Shown here in pieces: positions 1 to 6,272 of a stretch of 6,272 bases of DNA (position 1 is the stretch's first letter; every line of letters starts with the position of its first letter). The notes under the pieces are model-generated. The model had not been told where the DNA came from and did not search any database. It saw only the letters and a program-made list of their open reading frames with translations. This stretch comes from Rubritepida sp. (GTDB taxonomy: Bacteria; Pseudomonadota; Alphaproteobacteria; Acetobacterales; Acetobacteraceae), in the NCBI GenBank assembly GCA_028291485.1, contig JAQGHZ010000002.1, positions 1 to 6,272 on the forward strand, read 5' to 3'. A program made the translations under genes and the position numbers.

Positions 1-219
1 CGCGACCTGCCGGCCCTGCCCCCCGAATCCCTCGTGGCATTCCTGGACGCCGGGGCTTACGGTGCTTCCATGAGCAGCACCTACAATGCCCGGCCACTCG
101 CGGCCGAGGTCATGGTGGAAGGCGCCCGCTTCTCCGTGATCCGGGATCGCCAGTCCTACGATGCCCTGCTGATGGGCCAGCGCCTGCCGGCATGGGCCGA
201 AGGTTCCACACCGGGATGA
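1..219 (+). CDS. lysA: Diaminopimelate decarboxylase, C-terminal 72 residues (5' end outside window)
   Basis: This is the end of diaminopimelate decarboxylase, the PLP-dependent cytoplasmic enzyme that converts meso-diaminopimelate to L-lysine in the last step of lysine synthesis. The frame is open from base 1 and stops with TGA at 217-219. Visible residues 15-32 carry the family's C-terminal signature LDAGAYGASMSSTYNARP. In this family the tyrosine of the GAYG motif lies at the active site near the cofactor and substrate. The segment AEVMVEG and a tail with an arginine-rich strand followed by LPAW also fit alphaproteobacterial LysA proteins. The N-terminal TIM barrel with the PLP lysine is upstream of the window and cannot be checked. 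The stop codon overlaps the next start as ATGA, so the downstream gene is probably translationally coupled to it. The assignment is firm; only the completeness of the gene is unknown. Confidence 0.95.
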   Translation, partial: RDLPALPPESLVAFLDAGAYGASMSSTYNARPLAAEVMVEGARFSVIRDRQSYDALLMGQRLPAWAEGSTPG

Positions 220-2762
220 CGGAGCCGAGCCTTCGCCGCAAGCGCGCGCTCGCCCGGGCCGCCCTGTGGTGGGAGGCCGTCTGGCCGGCTGCCTGGCCGG
301 TGCTGGGCGTCCTGGGTGCCTTCGCCGTCCTCGCCCTGCTCGGCCTCCCCGCGCTCCTGCCCGGTTGGCTGCACCTGCTGGCGCTGCTGACCCTGCTCGG
401 GGCGCTCGGCTGGGCCGGATGGCGCGGATGGGTGCGGTTCCGCCTGCCCGACGCGGCCGCGACCGACCGGCGGCTGGAACGCGCGACGGGCCTCTCGCAT
501 CGCCCGCTGGCCACCCTCCAGGACACGCCCGCCACCTCCGATCCCGCCGGCCTCGCCCTCTGGGCCGCCCACCAGGCGCGGATGCGGCGGATGATCCGCC
601 GGCTGCGCGTGGGCCGTCCCCGGCCGGGCCTTGCCGCGCGCGACCCGCGGGCGCTGCGCGGCGGGCTGCTGGTGGCGCTGACCGCCGCTCTCGTCATCGC
701 CGGAGCTGACGCGCCAGCCCTGCTGGCCCGCGGCTTCATGCCCAGCTTCGCCGCCGCCGTTCCGCCCGCGCCCCTGCGCTACGAGGCCTGGGTCACGCCG
801 CCCAACTACACCGGCGCGCCGCCCATCTTCCTGCCCGCGGGCGGAGGCGCCGCCACCGTTCCGACCGGCAGCCGCCTCCAGGTCGCCATCTCGGGCGGTG
901 GCAGCTCCGCCGTGCCGGAGATCTCCGGCGCCCCCGGGCTGACCTTCGAGGCGCTGGGCGGCGGCAGCCACACGGCACAGGCCACGCTGTCCGCCGGCGC
1001 TCGCATCGTCATCCAGCGCGAGGGGCGCGAGCTGGTCGCCTGGAACCTCGCCGTCCAGGCCGACGCGCCGCCGATCGCCGCTTTCACCGAGGTGCCTGCC
1101 CGCTCCCCACGCGGCCTCGCGCTGCGCGTGCCTTGGCGCACCGAGGACGACTGGGGCGTCGTCGCCCTGCGCGCCGAGTTCCGCCTCGCCGCCCGGCCGG
1201 ACGCCGCGCCCATCACCCTCGACATGACGCTGCCCTCCGCCGCGCCGAAGCAGGCGCGCGGGCTGGCCCAGCCGGACCTCTCGGCGCATCCCTGGGCCGG
1301 GCTTCCCGTCGTGCTCCAGCTCATCGCGCGCGACGGGGCCGGACAGGAAGGCACCTCCGAGGAAGCGCAGACCACCCTGCCGGAGCGCAGCTTCAACCAC
1401 CCGGTCGCGCGCGCCATGATCGACGTGCGCAAGGCGCTCTCGCTGAACCCGGCCGCCCGCGGCCCCGCCATGCGCGAGCTGGAGCGGCTGACCAACGAGC
1501 CCGAGGCGTTCGAGCATGATTCCGGCACGCTGCTGGCGCTGCGCACCACGCGCGGCCAGCTCCAGCGCGACCGCCGGCCCGAGGCGATCGCCGAGGTGCA
1601 GGAACTCCTGTGGGAAGCCGCCCTCGCCCTCGAGGAAGGCCGCGACAGCCGCACCGCCCGGGCCCTGGCCGAGGCGCAGCGCCAGCTCCGGGACGCGCTG
1701 AACGAGGCCGAGCGCAACCCGCAGGACGAGCAGCAGCGCAGCGAGGTGGAGCGCCGGATCGAGGAGCTCCGCGAGGCCATCCGCCGGCACCTGGAAGCCA
1801 TGGCCGAGCGCCTCCAGCGCGAGAATGCCGAGGCCCTGCCCTACGATCCGCAGCAGCGCATGCTCGACCAGCGCGACATGGACCGCCGCACCCGCCGCAT
1901 GGAGGAGGCCGCGCGCCAGAACCGCATGGAGGATGCCCGTCGCGAACTCTCCGAACTGGAGGAGATGCTGCGCGCCCTGCAGGAGGGCCGGGTCGCCCGC
2001 AGCGAGAACCCCGAGCGGCAGCGCCAGCGGGAGCGCAGCCAGCAGCAGATGGGTGCCGTGCAGGACATGGTGCGCCGCCAGGGCGAGATGGTGGACCAGG
2101 GGCAGCGCCGCGCCGAGCAGTCGGAGCAGCAGGCCGCCCAGCAGCGTCGCCAGCAGCAGCAATCGCCCTGGAATCGCCAGCAGCCCGGCCCCGAGCAGCA
2201 GCAGGCCGAGCGCGAGGCGCAGCAGGGCGCCCAGGCCGATGCCCGGCGCCAGCGCGCGCTGCGACGGGCGCTCGGCGAGCTCATGCAGCAGCAGGGCGAC
2301 CTGACCGGCGAGGTCCCCGAAGCCCTCGGCCGCGCGGACCAGGCGATGCGCGAGGCCCAGGAAGCCCTCGGCAACGGCACCGACGCCCGGCCGCACCAGC
2401 AGGAGGCCATGCGCCGCCTCCAGGAAGGCGGCCGCCAGATGGCCCAGCAGATGCAGCGCCAGTTCGGCCAGGGTCAGGGCGAGGGGGAAGGCGAGGGCGA
2501 CGAGGACAGCCCCGGCGACATGGAGATGGGCGGCGAAGGGCCGGACGGTCAGCAGCAGCTCGGCGAGGGGCGTGACCCGCTGGGCCGCCGCGGCCGCGAG
2601 AACACCGGCAATGCCGACAACGGCAGCGACACCCGCGTGCCGGAAGAGGCGGAACTGCTCCGCACGCGGCGCCTTCAGGAGGAGCTACGCCGGCGCGGCG
2701 CCGAGCGCGAGCGGCCATCGGAAGAGCTGGAATACATCGATCGGCTGCTGCGCCGGTTCTGA
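216..2762 (+). CDS. DUF4175/TIGR02302-type membrane-anchored coiled-coil protein, function unknown
   Basis: An 848-residue protein with a conserved but uncharacterised architecture. Hydrophobic helices are visible at about residues 27-47, 50-68 and 149-168. The stretch between the second and third is arginine-rich, which by the positive-inside rule places it in the cytoplasm and the remaining ~680 residues in the periplasm. Residues ~180-385 look like beta-rich domains (for example AWVTPPNYTG at 191-200). From ~395 to ~750 the chain is strongly helical and charged, a probable coiled coil, with about one third Gln in 601-680. A Gly/Glu linker (751-764) follows, then a conserved-looking tail with DPLGRRGR, VPEEAELLRTRRL, an ELRRR segment and EELEYIDRLLRRF. 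That tail and layout match what I recall of TIGR02302. I chose the ATG at 216, which overlaps the lysA stop; an in-frame ATG at 192 would add eight residues but has no ribosome binding site. GAAGG at 199-203 is 12 nt from the chosen start, rather far, so coupling to lysA is likely. Biochemical function is unknown. Confidence 0.85.
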   Translation: MTEPSLRRKRALARAALWWEAVWPAAWPVLGVLGAFAVLALLGLPALLPGWLHLLALLTLLGALGWAGWRGWVRFRLPDAAATDRRLERATGLSHRPLATLQDTPATSDPAGLALWAAHQARMRRMIRRLRVGRPRPGLAARDPRALRGGLLVALTAALVIAGADAPALLARGFMPSFAAAVPPAPLRYEAWVTPPNYTGAPPIFLPAGGGAATVPTGSRLQVAISGGGSSAVPEISGAPGLTFEALGGGSHTAQATLSAGARIVIQREGRELVAWNLAVQADAPPIAAFTEVPARSPRGLALRVPWRTEDDWGVVALRAEFRLAARPDAAPITLDMTLPSAAPKQARGLAQPDLSAHPWAGLPVVLQLIARDGAGQEGTSEEAQTTLPERSFNHPVARAMIDVRKALSLNPAARGPAMRELERLTNEPEAFEHDSGTLLALRTTRGQLQRDRRPEAIAEVQELLWEAALALEEGRDSRTARALAEAQRQLRDALNEAERNPQDEQQRSEVERRIEELREAIRRHLEAMAERLQRENAEALPYDPQQRMLDQRDMDRRTRRMEEAARQNRMEDARRELSELEEMLRALQEGRVARSENPERQRQRERSQQQMGAVQDMVRRQGEMVDQGQRRAEQSEQQAAQQRRQQQQSPWNRQQPGPEQQQAEREAQQGAQADARRQRALRRALGELMQQQGDLTGEVPEALGRADQAMREAQEALGNGTDARPHQQEAMRRLQEGGRQMAQQMQRQFGQGQGEGEGEGDEDSPGDMEMGGEGPDGQQQLGEGRDPLGRRGRENTGNADNGSDTRVPEEAELLRTRRLQEELRRRGAERERPSEELEYIDRLLRRF
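2466..2507 (+). repeat. In-gene low-complexity Gly-Gln/Gly-Glu dipeptide run
   Basis: Residues 751-764 of the DUF4175-type protein read GQGQGEGEGEGDED, encoded by near-repeating six-base units of the ggc-gag type. It separates the Gln-rich coiled coil from the C-terminal conserved tail and is probably a flexible acidic linker. Codons vary (ggc, ggt, ggg; gag, gaa), so it is not a perfect microsatellite, although slippage-driven length variation between strains is possible. Confidence 0.6.
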
Positions 2763-2807
2763 TCAGGTTGCGAGGGGCCTGGCGGCATCTCGGATCCCGG
2801 AGCTGAT

Positions 2808-2827
2808 GCCTGATTGCTCGATCAGGC
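2808..2827. terminator. Small hairpin at the convergent gene junction, possible terminator
   Basis: A perfect 7-bp inverted repeat, GCCTGAT and ATCAGGC, surrounds a 6-base loop between the two converging units. Its right arm contains the stop codon of the minus-strand transporter gene. The position, 45 bp after the plus-strand stop, suits a terminator acting on one or both strands. No run of T follows on either strand and the stem is short, so it does not meet the usual intrinsic-terminator pattern; Rho-dependent ending is equally possible. The rest of the 59-bp gap shows nothing clear. Confidence 0.3.
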
Positions 2828-4063
2828 CGGCGCCATCTCCGGCTGCCGTTCGTGCTGCCGGCGCTGCCTGGCCAACAGGAAGACCATGATCGCGAGCTGC
2901 ACCAGGTTGAAGGCGATCCCGGCCCACCAGGCAGCCGCGTAGAAGCCGACGCGGTCGAAGATCGCGCCGGCCAGCCAGGCCCCGAAGGCCATGCCGCCCA
3001 GGCTTGCGAAGAACATCAGCGGCACGCGCCAGCTCGCCTCGGCAGCGGGGAAGAGCGAGCGCACCGCCATCACATAGGCCGGCACGATTCCGCCGAAGCC
3101 AAGCCCATAAGCCGCCGCGACGAAGAACAGCCCCGCCTCGTCCTGCGTCGCGAGGAAGCCCAGCATCCCCGCCACCTGCGCGATCGAGCCGAGGAACACC
3201 GTCCACAGCCCGCCGATCCGGTCCGACAGCCAGCCCCAGAACTGCCGCGCCACGAAGGCGCTCAGCAGCAGGACGGACAGCATCGAGGCCCCGCGCGCGG
3301 CGGAGATGCCGAGGTCGCCGCAGAAGGCCACCAGATGCGCGGCCGGCATGGCCATGGGCACGCAGCAGAGGAAGGAGCAGGCCGCGATCAGGAACATCGC
3401 CATGTTCGGCGCCATGCCGAGCACACGTCCGCCGGCGACGGTCCGGATCGTTCCCGGCCCAAACCGGGGCGTCGGCGCCGGCCGCAGCACCAGCGCGGCG
3501 ACGGTCAGCACGACGCAGGCCGCCAGGATCCCATAGGCCTGCATCGTCCGCTGCCAGCCGAAGGCCGCGATGGCGCGCTCGAACAGGAAGGGCCAGACGA
3601 AGCCTGCGATATACTGGCCCGAGGAGACCAGCGCGAGCGCCGTGCCGCGCCGCCGGTCGAACCAGAGCGAGACATAGGCGAACATCGGTGGGAACAGCGC
3701 GCCGTTTCCGAAGATCCCGACGCCGATCCCGATCCCCGCCAGCAGCGACCAGGACTGCCCGAGCGAGGCCAGGAACAGCCCCGCGCCGATCGCGATCCCG
3801 CCCATCATGGCGACCCGCCGCTGCCCGATCCGCGCCGCCAGCAGCCCGCAGACCACGCCGCCGATCCCGCTGCCCATATAGGCGACCGAAGTCGCCAGCG
3901 AGGGCAGCGAGCGCCCGCCGCCAAGCGTTTCCGCAATGGGCACCAGCCCCACCACCACGACGAGCGGCGCGCCCGCGGCCATGGCGAGCATGGCCATGGC
4001 CGCGAAGGCGATGATCCAGGATTGGCGCGTCTCGACGCTGGCCTCTCCGGCGGCGTCCGGCAT
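2822..4063 (-). CDS. MFS transporter, monocarboxylate/oxalate-formate-like, substrate unknown
   Basis: A 413-residue inner-membrane secondary transporter of the major facilitator superfamily, the normal length for a 12-helix member. Hydrophobic segments lie at about 14-40, 57-79, 84-104, 107-129, 143-165, 174-194, then 217-245, 258-276, 287-305, 311-334, 346-370 and 374-398, with the central loop near 195-216. The loop 2-3 motif reads GLLAARIGQRR (73-83), where the usual acidic residue is Ala; the equivalent loop in the second half keeps it (GWLSDRIGG, 277-285). SLWFDRRRGTALALVSSGQ (132-150) resembles the WF-x-RRG-A-x(n)-SG segment of monocarboxylate and oxalate/formate antiporter-like members. 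The substrate cannot be read from sequence. The gene starts 38 bp after the HAD phosphatase stop on the same strand, so it may be the last gene of the hemE-hemH-HAD unit. The ATG at 4063 has only a G-rich, weak ribosome binding site (GGGGG about 10 nt upstream). Confidence 0.88.
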   Translation of the reverse strand: MPDAAGEASVETRQSWIIAFAAMAMLAMAAGAPLVVVVGLVPIAETLGGGRSLPSLATSVAYMGSGIGGVVCGLLAARIGQRRVAMMGGIAIGAGLFLASLGQSWSLLAGIGIGVGIFGNGALFPPMFAYVSLWFDRRRGTALALVSSGQYIAGFVWPFLFERAIAAFGWQRTMQAYGILAACVVLTVAALVLRPAPTPRFGPGTIRTVAGGRVLGMAPNMAMFLIAACSFLCCVPMAMPAAHLVAFCGDLGISAARGASMLSVLLLSAFVARQFWGWLSDRIGGLWTVFLGSIAQVAGMLGFLATQDEAGLFFVAAAYGLGFGGIVPAYVMAVRSLFPAAEASWRVPLMFFASLGGMAFGAWLAGAIFDRVGFYAAAWWAGIAFNLVQLAIMVFLLARQRRQHERQPEMAPA

Positions 4064-4101
4064 GTGATGGTTTCCCCCGCCCCAGTCTCGGCGGAAGGCG
4101 C

Positions 4102-4740
4102 TCAGCCGTCCAGGCCTGCCAGGTAGGCGGGAAAGGCGGGCATGCCGTCGATTTCAGGCACGCCGATGCCGGTCACGATCCTCAGCACCCGGCAGCCGGC
4201 GGCCAGGCCGGCCGCGGCGCCGGTGGCGCTGTCCTCCACCACAAGGCAGTCCTCCGGCCGCACACCGCAATCCTGGGCCGCGGCGAGATAGAGGTCGGGC
4301 GCGGGCTTGGGCTGCTCGACATCCTCGAAGCTGAAGATCCGGCCCTCGAAGTAATGCGCGAAGCCGAGCACGCGCATCTTCACCGCCAGCTCGCCACGCG
4401 AGGAGTTGGAGCAGAGGGCCATGGGAAGGCCGGCCGCCTTCACGGCCATCAGCGCCGCTTCCGCGCCGGGAATGGGACGCAGGCCGGTGGACAGGCCGAC
4501 CTCGATGCGGCGGCCGAGTTCCTTCGACCACCCTTCCGGCAGCTTGCCGATGCGGGCCTCGATCTTCGGCTCCATGTCGGGCAGCGCCATGCCGAGGAAT
4601 TCATGCTCCGCCTCGTGCGCGGTCATGCGCCAGCCGAGGGCTGTCAACGCCTCCGCGACGACGCCATTGGCCACGCCTTCACTGTCGGCCAGCACGCCGT
4701 CGCAGTCGAACAGGACCGCCCGAATGGAGGAGATCTTCAT
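4102..4740 (-). CDS. HAD-superfamily (subfamily IA) hydrolase, probable sugar-phosphate-type phosphatase
   Basis: A 212-residue cytoplasmic haloacid-dehalogenase-fold hydrolase, complete by family length. Motif I is FDCDGVLADSE (11-21), with nucleophile Asp12 and acid/base Asp14. A small helical C1 cap follows at about 17-85. Motif II is CSNSS (110-114), motif III is the Lys of QPKPAPD (Lys145), and motif IV is VVEDSATG (167-174), with Glu169/Asp170 for Mg2+. All catalytic positions are present, so it should be active. The FDCDG form and overall pattern resemble YieH/CbbY/beta-phosphoglucomutase-like members that act on small phosphorylated metabolites; the actual substrate is not predictable. 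The start at 4740 is set by motif I lying at residue 11 and by ATGA overlap with the hemH stop, with GAAGG just upstream. The same frame stays open much further upstream, but that extension lies inside hemH and is not coding. The HAD product is probably translated by coupling to hemH. Confidence 0.92.
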   Translation of the reverse strand: MKISSIRAVLFDCDGVLADSEGVANGVVAEALTALGWRMTAHEAEHEFLGMALPDMEPKIEARIGKLPEGWSKELGRRIEVGLSTGLRPIPGAEAALMAVKAAGLPMALCSNSSRGELAVKMRVLGFAHYFEGRIFSFEDVEQPKPAPDLYLAAAQDCGVRPEDCLVVEDSATGAAAGLAAGCRVLRIVTGIGVPEIDGMPAFPAYLAGLDG

Positions 4741-5819
4741 GCGGCCTTCGCGAGCAGCGCGTGGGCCTTGGCATGCGGGCAGTCCGTATACTCGCGCGGG
4801 CATTGCCGGGCGCCGGCGAAGCTGCAGAGCGTGCGCGCCGAATGCTGCGTGCGCCGCGTGAGGTCCGCCAGCGCCGCGATGAAACCCGCGTCGGAATTCT
4901 GGGCCGGCACACGGAAATAGCCGGGAATCCCGTGCTTCTCGGCGACATGCCGATATTCCACATCCAGCTCCACCAGCGTCTCGGAATGCTCGGAGACGAA
5001 GGCGATGGGGCAGATCAGCACCGCCACCTTCTCCTCCGCGGCCCTGATGACCTCGGCTTCGGTCGAGGGTCCGATCCACTTTTGGGGCGTCACGCGGGAT
5101 TGGTAGCAGACGATGCGGTCCAGGCCGGGCATGTCCAGGGCGGCCATCACGGCGGCCATCGTCTGCTCGACCTGCCACTGATAGGGATCGCCGGCGTTGA
5201 TGATCCGCTCCGGCAGCCCGTGGGCGGAGAAAAGCACGCGCAGCTTCACATCTTCGGGCAGTTCCGCCCGCGCTTGCGCATAGGCTTCCTCCACCAGCCG
5301 CGCCGTCGCCTGCGCGAAGCCGGAATCCGAGTGGAAGCAGCAGAGCGTGGAGGTGGGCAATGAAAGCCCGATCTCCGCGCAGGCCTCGTTCCACGCGGTG
5401 ATGGAGCTTCCCGTCGTGGTCGAGGAGAACTGCGGGTAGAGCGGAATCAGCAGGATTTCATCCGCACCCCATTGCTTCACCGCGCGGGCTGCCTCGTCGG
5501 AAAACGGGTGCCAGTAGCGCATCGCGACGAAGCACCGGTATTCGGTGCCCGGCTCCTTCGCGTTCAGTACGGCTTCCAGGGCGCGCGCCTGCTCGTCCGT
5601 CAGCTCACGCAGCGGCGACTTGCCACCGATGATGGCGTAGTTCTCCTGCGCGGCCCTGGCCCGCTTCCAGGCGATCAGCCGACCCAGCAGAGGCCGAACG
5701 AAAGCCGGCACCCGCAGGATCGCCGGATCGGTGAAGAGGTTGACCAGGAAGGGCCGCACCGCCTCGGGCGCGTCGGGCCCGCCGAGGTTGAACAGAACCA
5801 CCGCCACGCGCTGCGTCAT
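4737..5819 (-). CDS. hemH: Ferrochelatase (protoporphyrin/coproporphyrin ferrochelatase), likely with a [2Fe-2S] cluster
   Basis: A 360-residue ferrochelatase, which inserts Fe2+ into the porphyrin ring at the end of haem synthesis; such enzymes are cytoplasmic or loosely membrane-bound. The N-terminus has the family LFNLGGPDAPEAVRPFLVNL (9-28). The signature is LFSAHGLPERIINAGDPY (196-213), with metal/catalytic His200. The second catalytic block, SEHSETLVELD (276-286), supplies Glu280. Cys160/Cys161 sit where the human enzyme has cluster ligand Cys196, and three further cysteines lie at the C-terminus (332, 340, 347), so a [2Fe-2S] cluster as reported for some alphaproteobacterial ferrochelatases is plausible. 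Start ATG at 5819 follows AGGA with a 7-nt gap. hemE lies 47 bp upstream on the same strand, a common haem-gene pairing, and the stop overlaps the next ATG. Assignment is firm; the cluster is inference. Confidence 0.97.
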   Translation of the reverse strand: MTQRVAVVLFNLGGPDAPEAVRPFLVNLFTDPAILRVPAFVRPLLGRLIAWKRARAAQENYAIIGGKSPLRELTDEQARALEAVLNAKEPGTEYRCFVAMRYWHPFSDEAARAVKQWGADEILLIPLYPQFSSTTTGSSITAWNEACAEIGLSLPTSTLCCFHSDSGFAQATARLVEEAYAQARAELPEDVKLRVLFSAHGLPERIINAGDPYQWQVEQTMAAVMAALDMPGLDRIVCYQSRVTPQKWIGPSTEAEVIRAAEEKVAVLICPIAFVSEHSETLVELDVEYRHVAEKHGIPGYFRVPAQNSDAGFIAALADLTRRTQHSARTLCSFAGARQCPREYTDCPHAKAHALLAKAA

Positions 5820-5826
5820 CTGGAAA

Positions 5827-5830
5827 TCCT
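5827..5830 (-). promoter_or_regulatory. Ribosome binding site of hemH
   Basis: On the minus strand AGGA lies 7 nt before the ATG at 5819, in the 47-bp gap between hemE and hemH. This supports the chosen hemH start and independent translation initiation rather than coupling to hemE. I see no convincing promoter in this gap. Confidence 0.6.
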
Positions 5831-5866
5831 GACCATACGGGGGACATACCCGCTATCTCAGCGCGT

Positions 5867-6272
5867 TCAAGCCGCCCGCAGAAGCTTCATCAAGGCCGAA
5901 ACGTGTTCGGGCGGCGTGGGCTGCTCCACGCCATGACCGAGGTTGAAGATGAAAGGCCGCCCCTTCACCGCCGCCAGGATGCCCTCGGCCTGGCGCTGGA
6001 GGGCCTCGCCGCCGGCCAGCAGGGCCTCCGGGTCCAGATTGCCCTGAAGGGCCGTGGTGGCCGGGATATGGGCCACGGCCCAGGCGGGATCCATCGCCGT
6101 GTCCATCCCCACCGCCTGCACACCCGTGGCCGCCGCGTATTCGGCCAGCATGGGGCCGGCCAGCCTGGGAAAGCCGATGACCGGGATGTCCGGCCGCGCC
6201 GCCTTCAGGGCCGCACGGAGCCGCTTCGTGGGGGCGATCACCCATTCCCGGAAGGCGCTCGGCGGCAATTGG
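5867..6272 (-). CDS. hemE: Uroporphyrinogen decarboxylase, C-terminal part (5' end outside window)
   Basis: The last 134 residues of uroporphyrinogen III decarboxylase, the cytoplasmic enzyme that removes four acetate carboxyl groups to give coproporphyrinogen III. The minus-strand frame is open from the right edge and ends with TGA at 5869-5867. Family blocks are visible: FREWVIAPTKRL near the fragment start, GNLDPEALL in the middle, and FNLGHGVEQPTPPEHV close to the end. The GHG histidine matches the conserved active-site His (His339 in the human enzyme). The N-terminal half with the catalytic aspartate and arginines is outside the window. A TTG at 6268 could be misread as a start, but the conserved sequence continues through it to the edge, so it is an internal Leu codon. 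hemH follows 47 bp downstream on the same strand, consistent with a haem operon; in many alphaproteobacteria hemE lies near rho and the replication origin, which cannot be tested here. Confidence 0.96.
   Translation of the reverse strand, partial: QLPPSAFREWVIAPTKRLRAALKAARPDIPVIGFPRLAGPMLAEYAAATGVQAVGMDTAMDPAWAVAHIPATTALQGNLDPEALLAGGEALQRQAEGILAAVKGRPFIFNLGHGVEQPTPPEHVSALMKLLRAA

Noticed and set aside
192..215. Upstream ATG at 192 as the start of the DUF4175-type protein.
   Set aside because: It lacks an upstream ribosome binding site and would add MGRRFHTG inside lysA. The ATGA overlap at 216 is the typical coupled start.
156..2396. Long minus-strand open frame (746 codons) opposite the DUF4175-type gene.
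   Set aside because: Its translation is low-complexity Leu/Gly/Ala/Arg-rich sequence without recognisable domains, as expected for the mirror of a GC-rich gene with biased third positions. The plus-strand frame has clear family features.
2852..4126. Long plus-strand open frame (424 codons) opposite the MFS gene.
   Set aside because: The product would be a charged Arg/His/Pro/Glu-rich polypeptide with no domain. The minus-strand frame encodes twelve hydrophobic helices and MFS motifs.
4761..5363. Plus-strand open frame of 200 codons opposite hemH.
   Set aside because: No recognisable domain, no ribosome binding site of note, and fully covered by the well-supported ferrochelatase gene.
4741..5394. 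In-frame N-terminal extension of the HAD gene reaching deep into hemH.
   Set aside because: HAD motif I lies 11 residues after the ATG at 4740, the usual place. The upstream part is a shifted reading of hemH with Arg/Gly/Ala-rich composition.
5834..5849. Short direct repeat (CATAC, six bases, CATAC) in the hemE-hemH gap, considered as an operator.
   Set aside because: Five-base direct repeats occur easily by chance, and it does not match an FNR, Fur or Irr-type site that I can recognise.
1..6272. Search for defence genes, mobile elements, CRISPR arrays, tRNA or structured RNA.
   Set aside because: No transposase, integrase, nuclease or toxin-antitoxin-like product and no spaced repeats were seen. 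All gaps are under 60 bp, leaving no room for a sizeable RNA gene outside coding sequence.

Overview
The window is GC-rich with dense, mostly non-overlapping coding. The gene families point to an alphaproteobacterial chromosome, plausibly Acetobacteraceae or a relative such as Roseomonas; this placement comes from base composition and gene content, not from a marker gene. I see no tRNA, rRNA, CRISPR array, insertion sequence, integrase or phage gene, and the base composition shows no obvious break, so this looks like ordinary core genome.

Left part, plus strand: the window opens inside the last third of lysA (diaminopimelate decarboxylase, final step of lysine synthesis). Its stop codon overlaps, as ATGA, the start of a long gene for a membrane-anchored, glutamine-rich coiled-coil protein of the uncharacterised DUF4175/TIGR02302 type (848 aa from the start chosen here). 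The two genes are probably co-transcribed and translationally coupled.

Right part, minus strand, read from the right edge inward: the C-terminal part of hemE (uroporphyrinogen decarboxylase), hemH (ferrochelatase, 360 aa), a HAD-superfamily phosphatase (212 aa) whose ATG overlaps the hemH stop as ATGA, and, 38 bp further on, a 12-helix MFS transporter (413 aa). Spacing suggests one transcription unit. hemE and hemH are two steps of haem synthesis. The HAD protein and the transporter have no evident haem role and may simply share the transcript.

The two units converge on a 59-bp gap (2763-2821) with a small hairpin that extends into the transporter stop codon. No gene-free stretch exceeds 60 bp. 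I did not find a convincing undescribed multi-gene system. The points most worth a second look are the uncharacterised coiled-coil envelope protein coupled to lysA, and the cysteines in ferrochelatase that suggest an iron-sulfur cluster.
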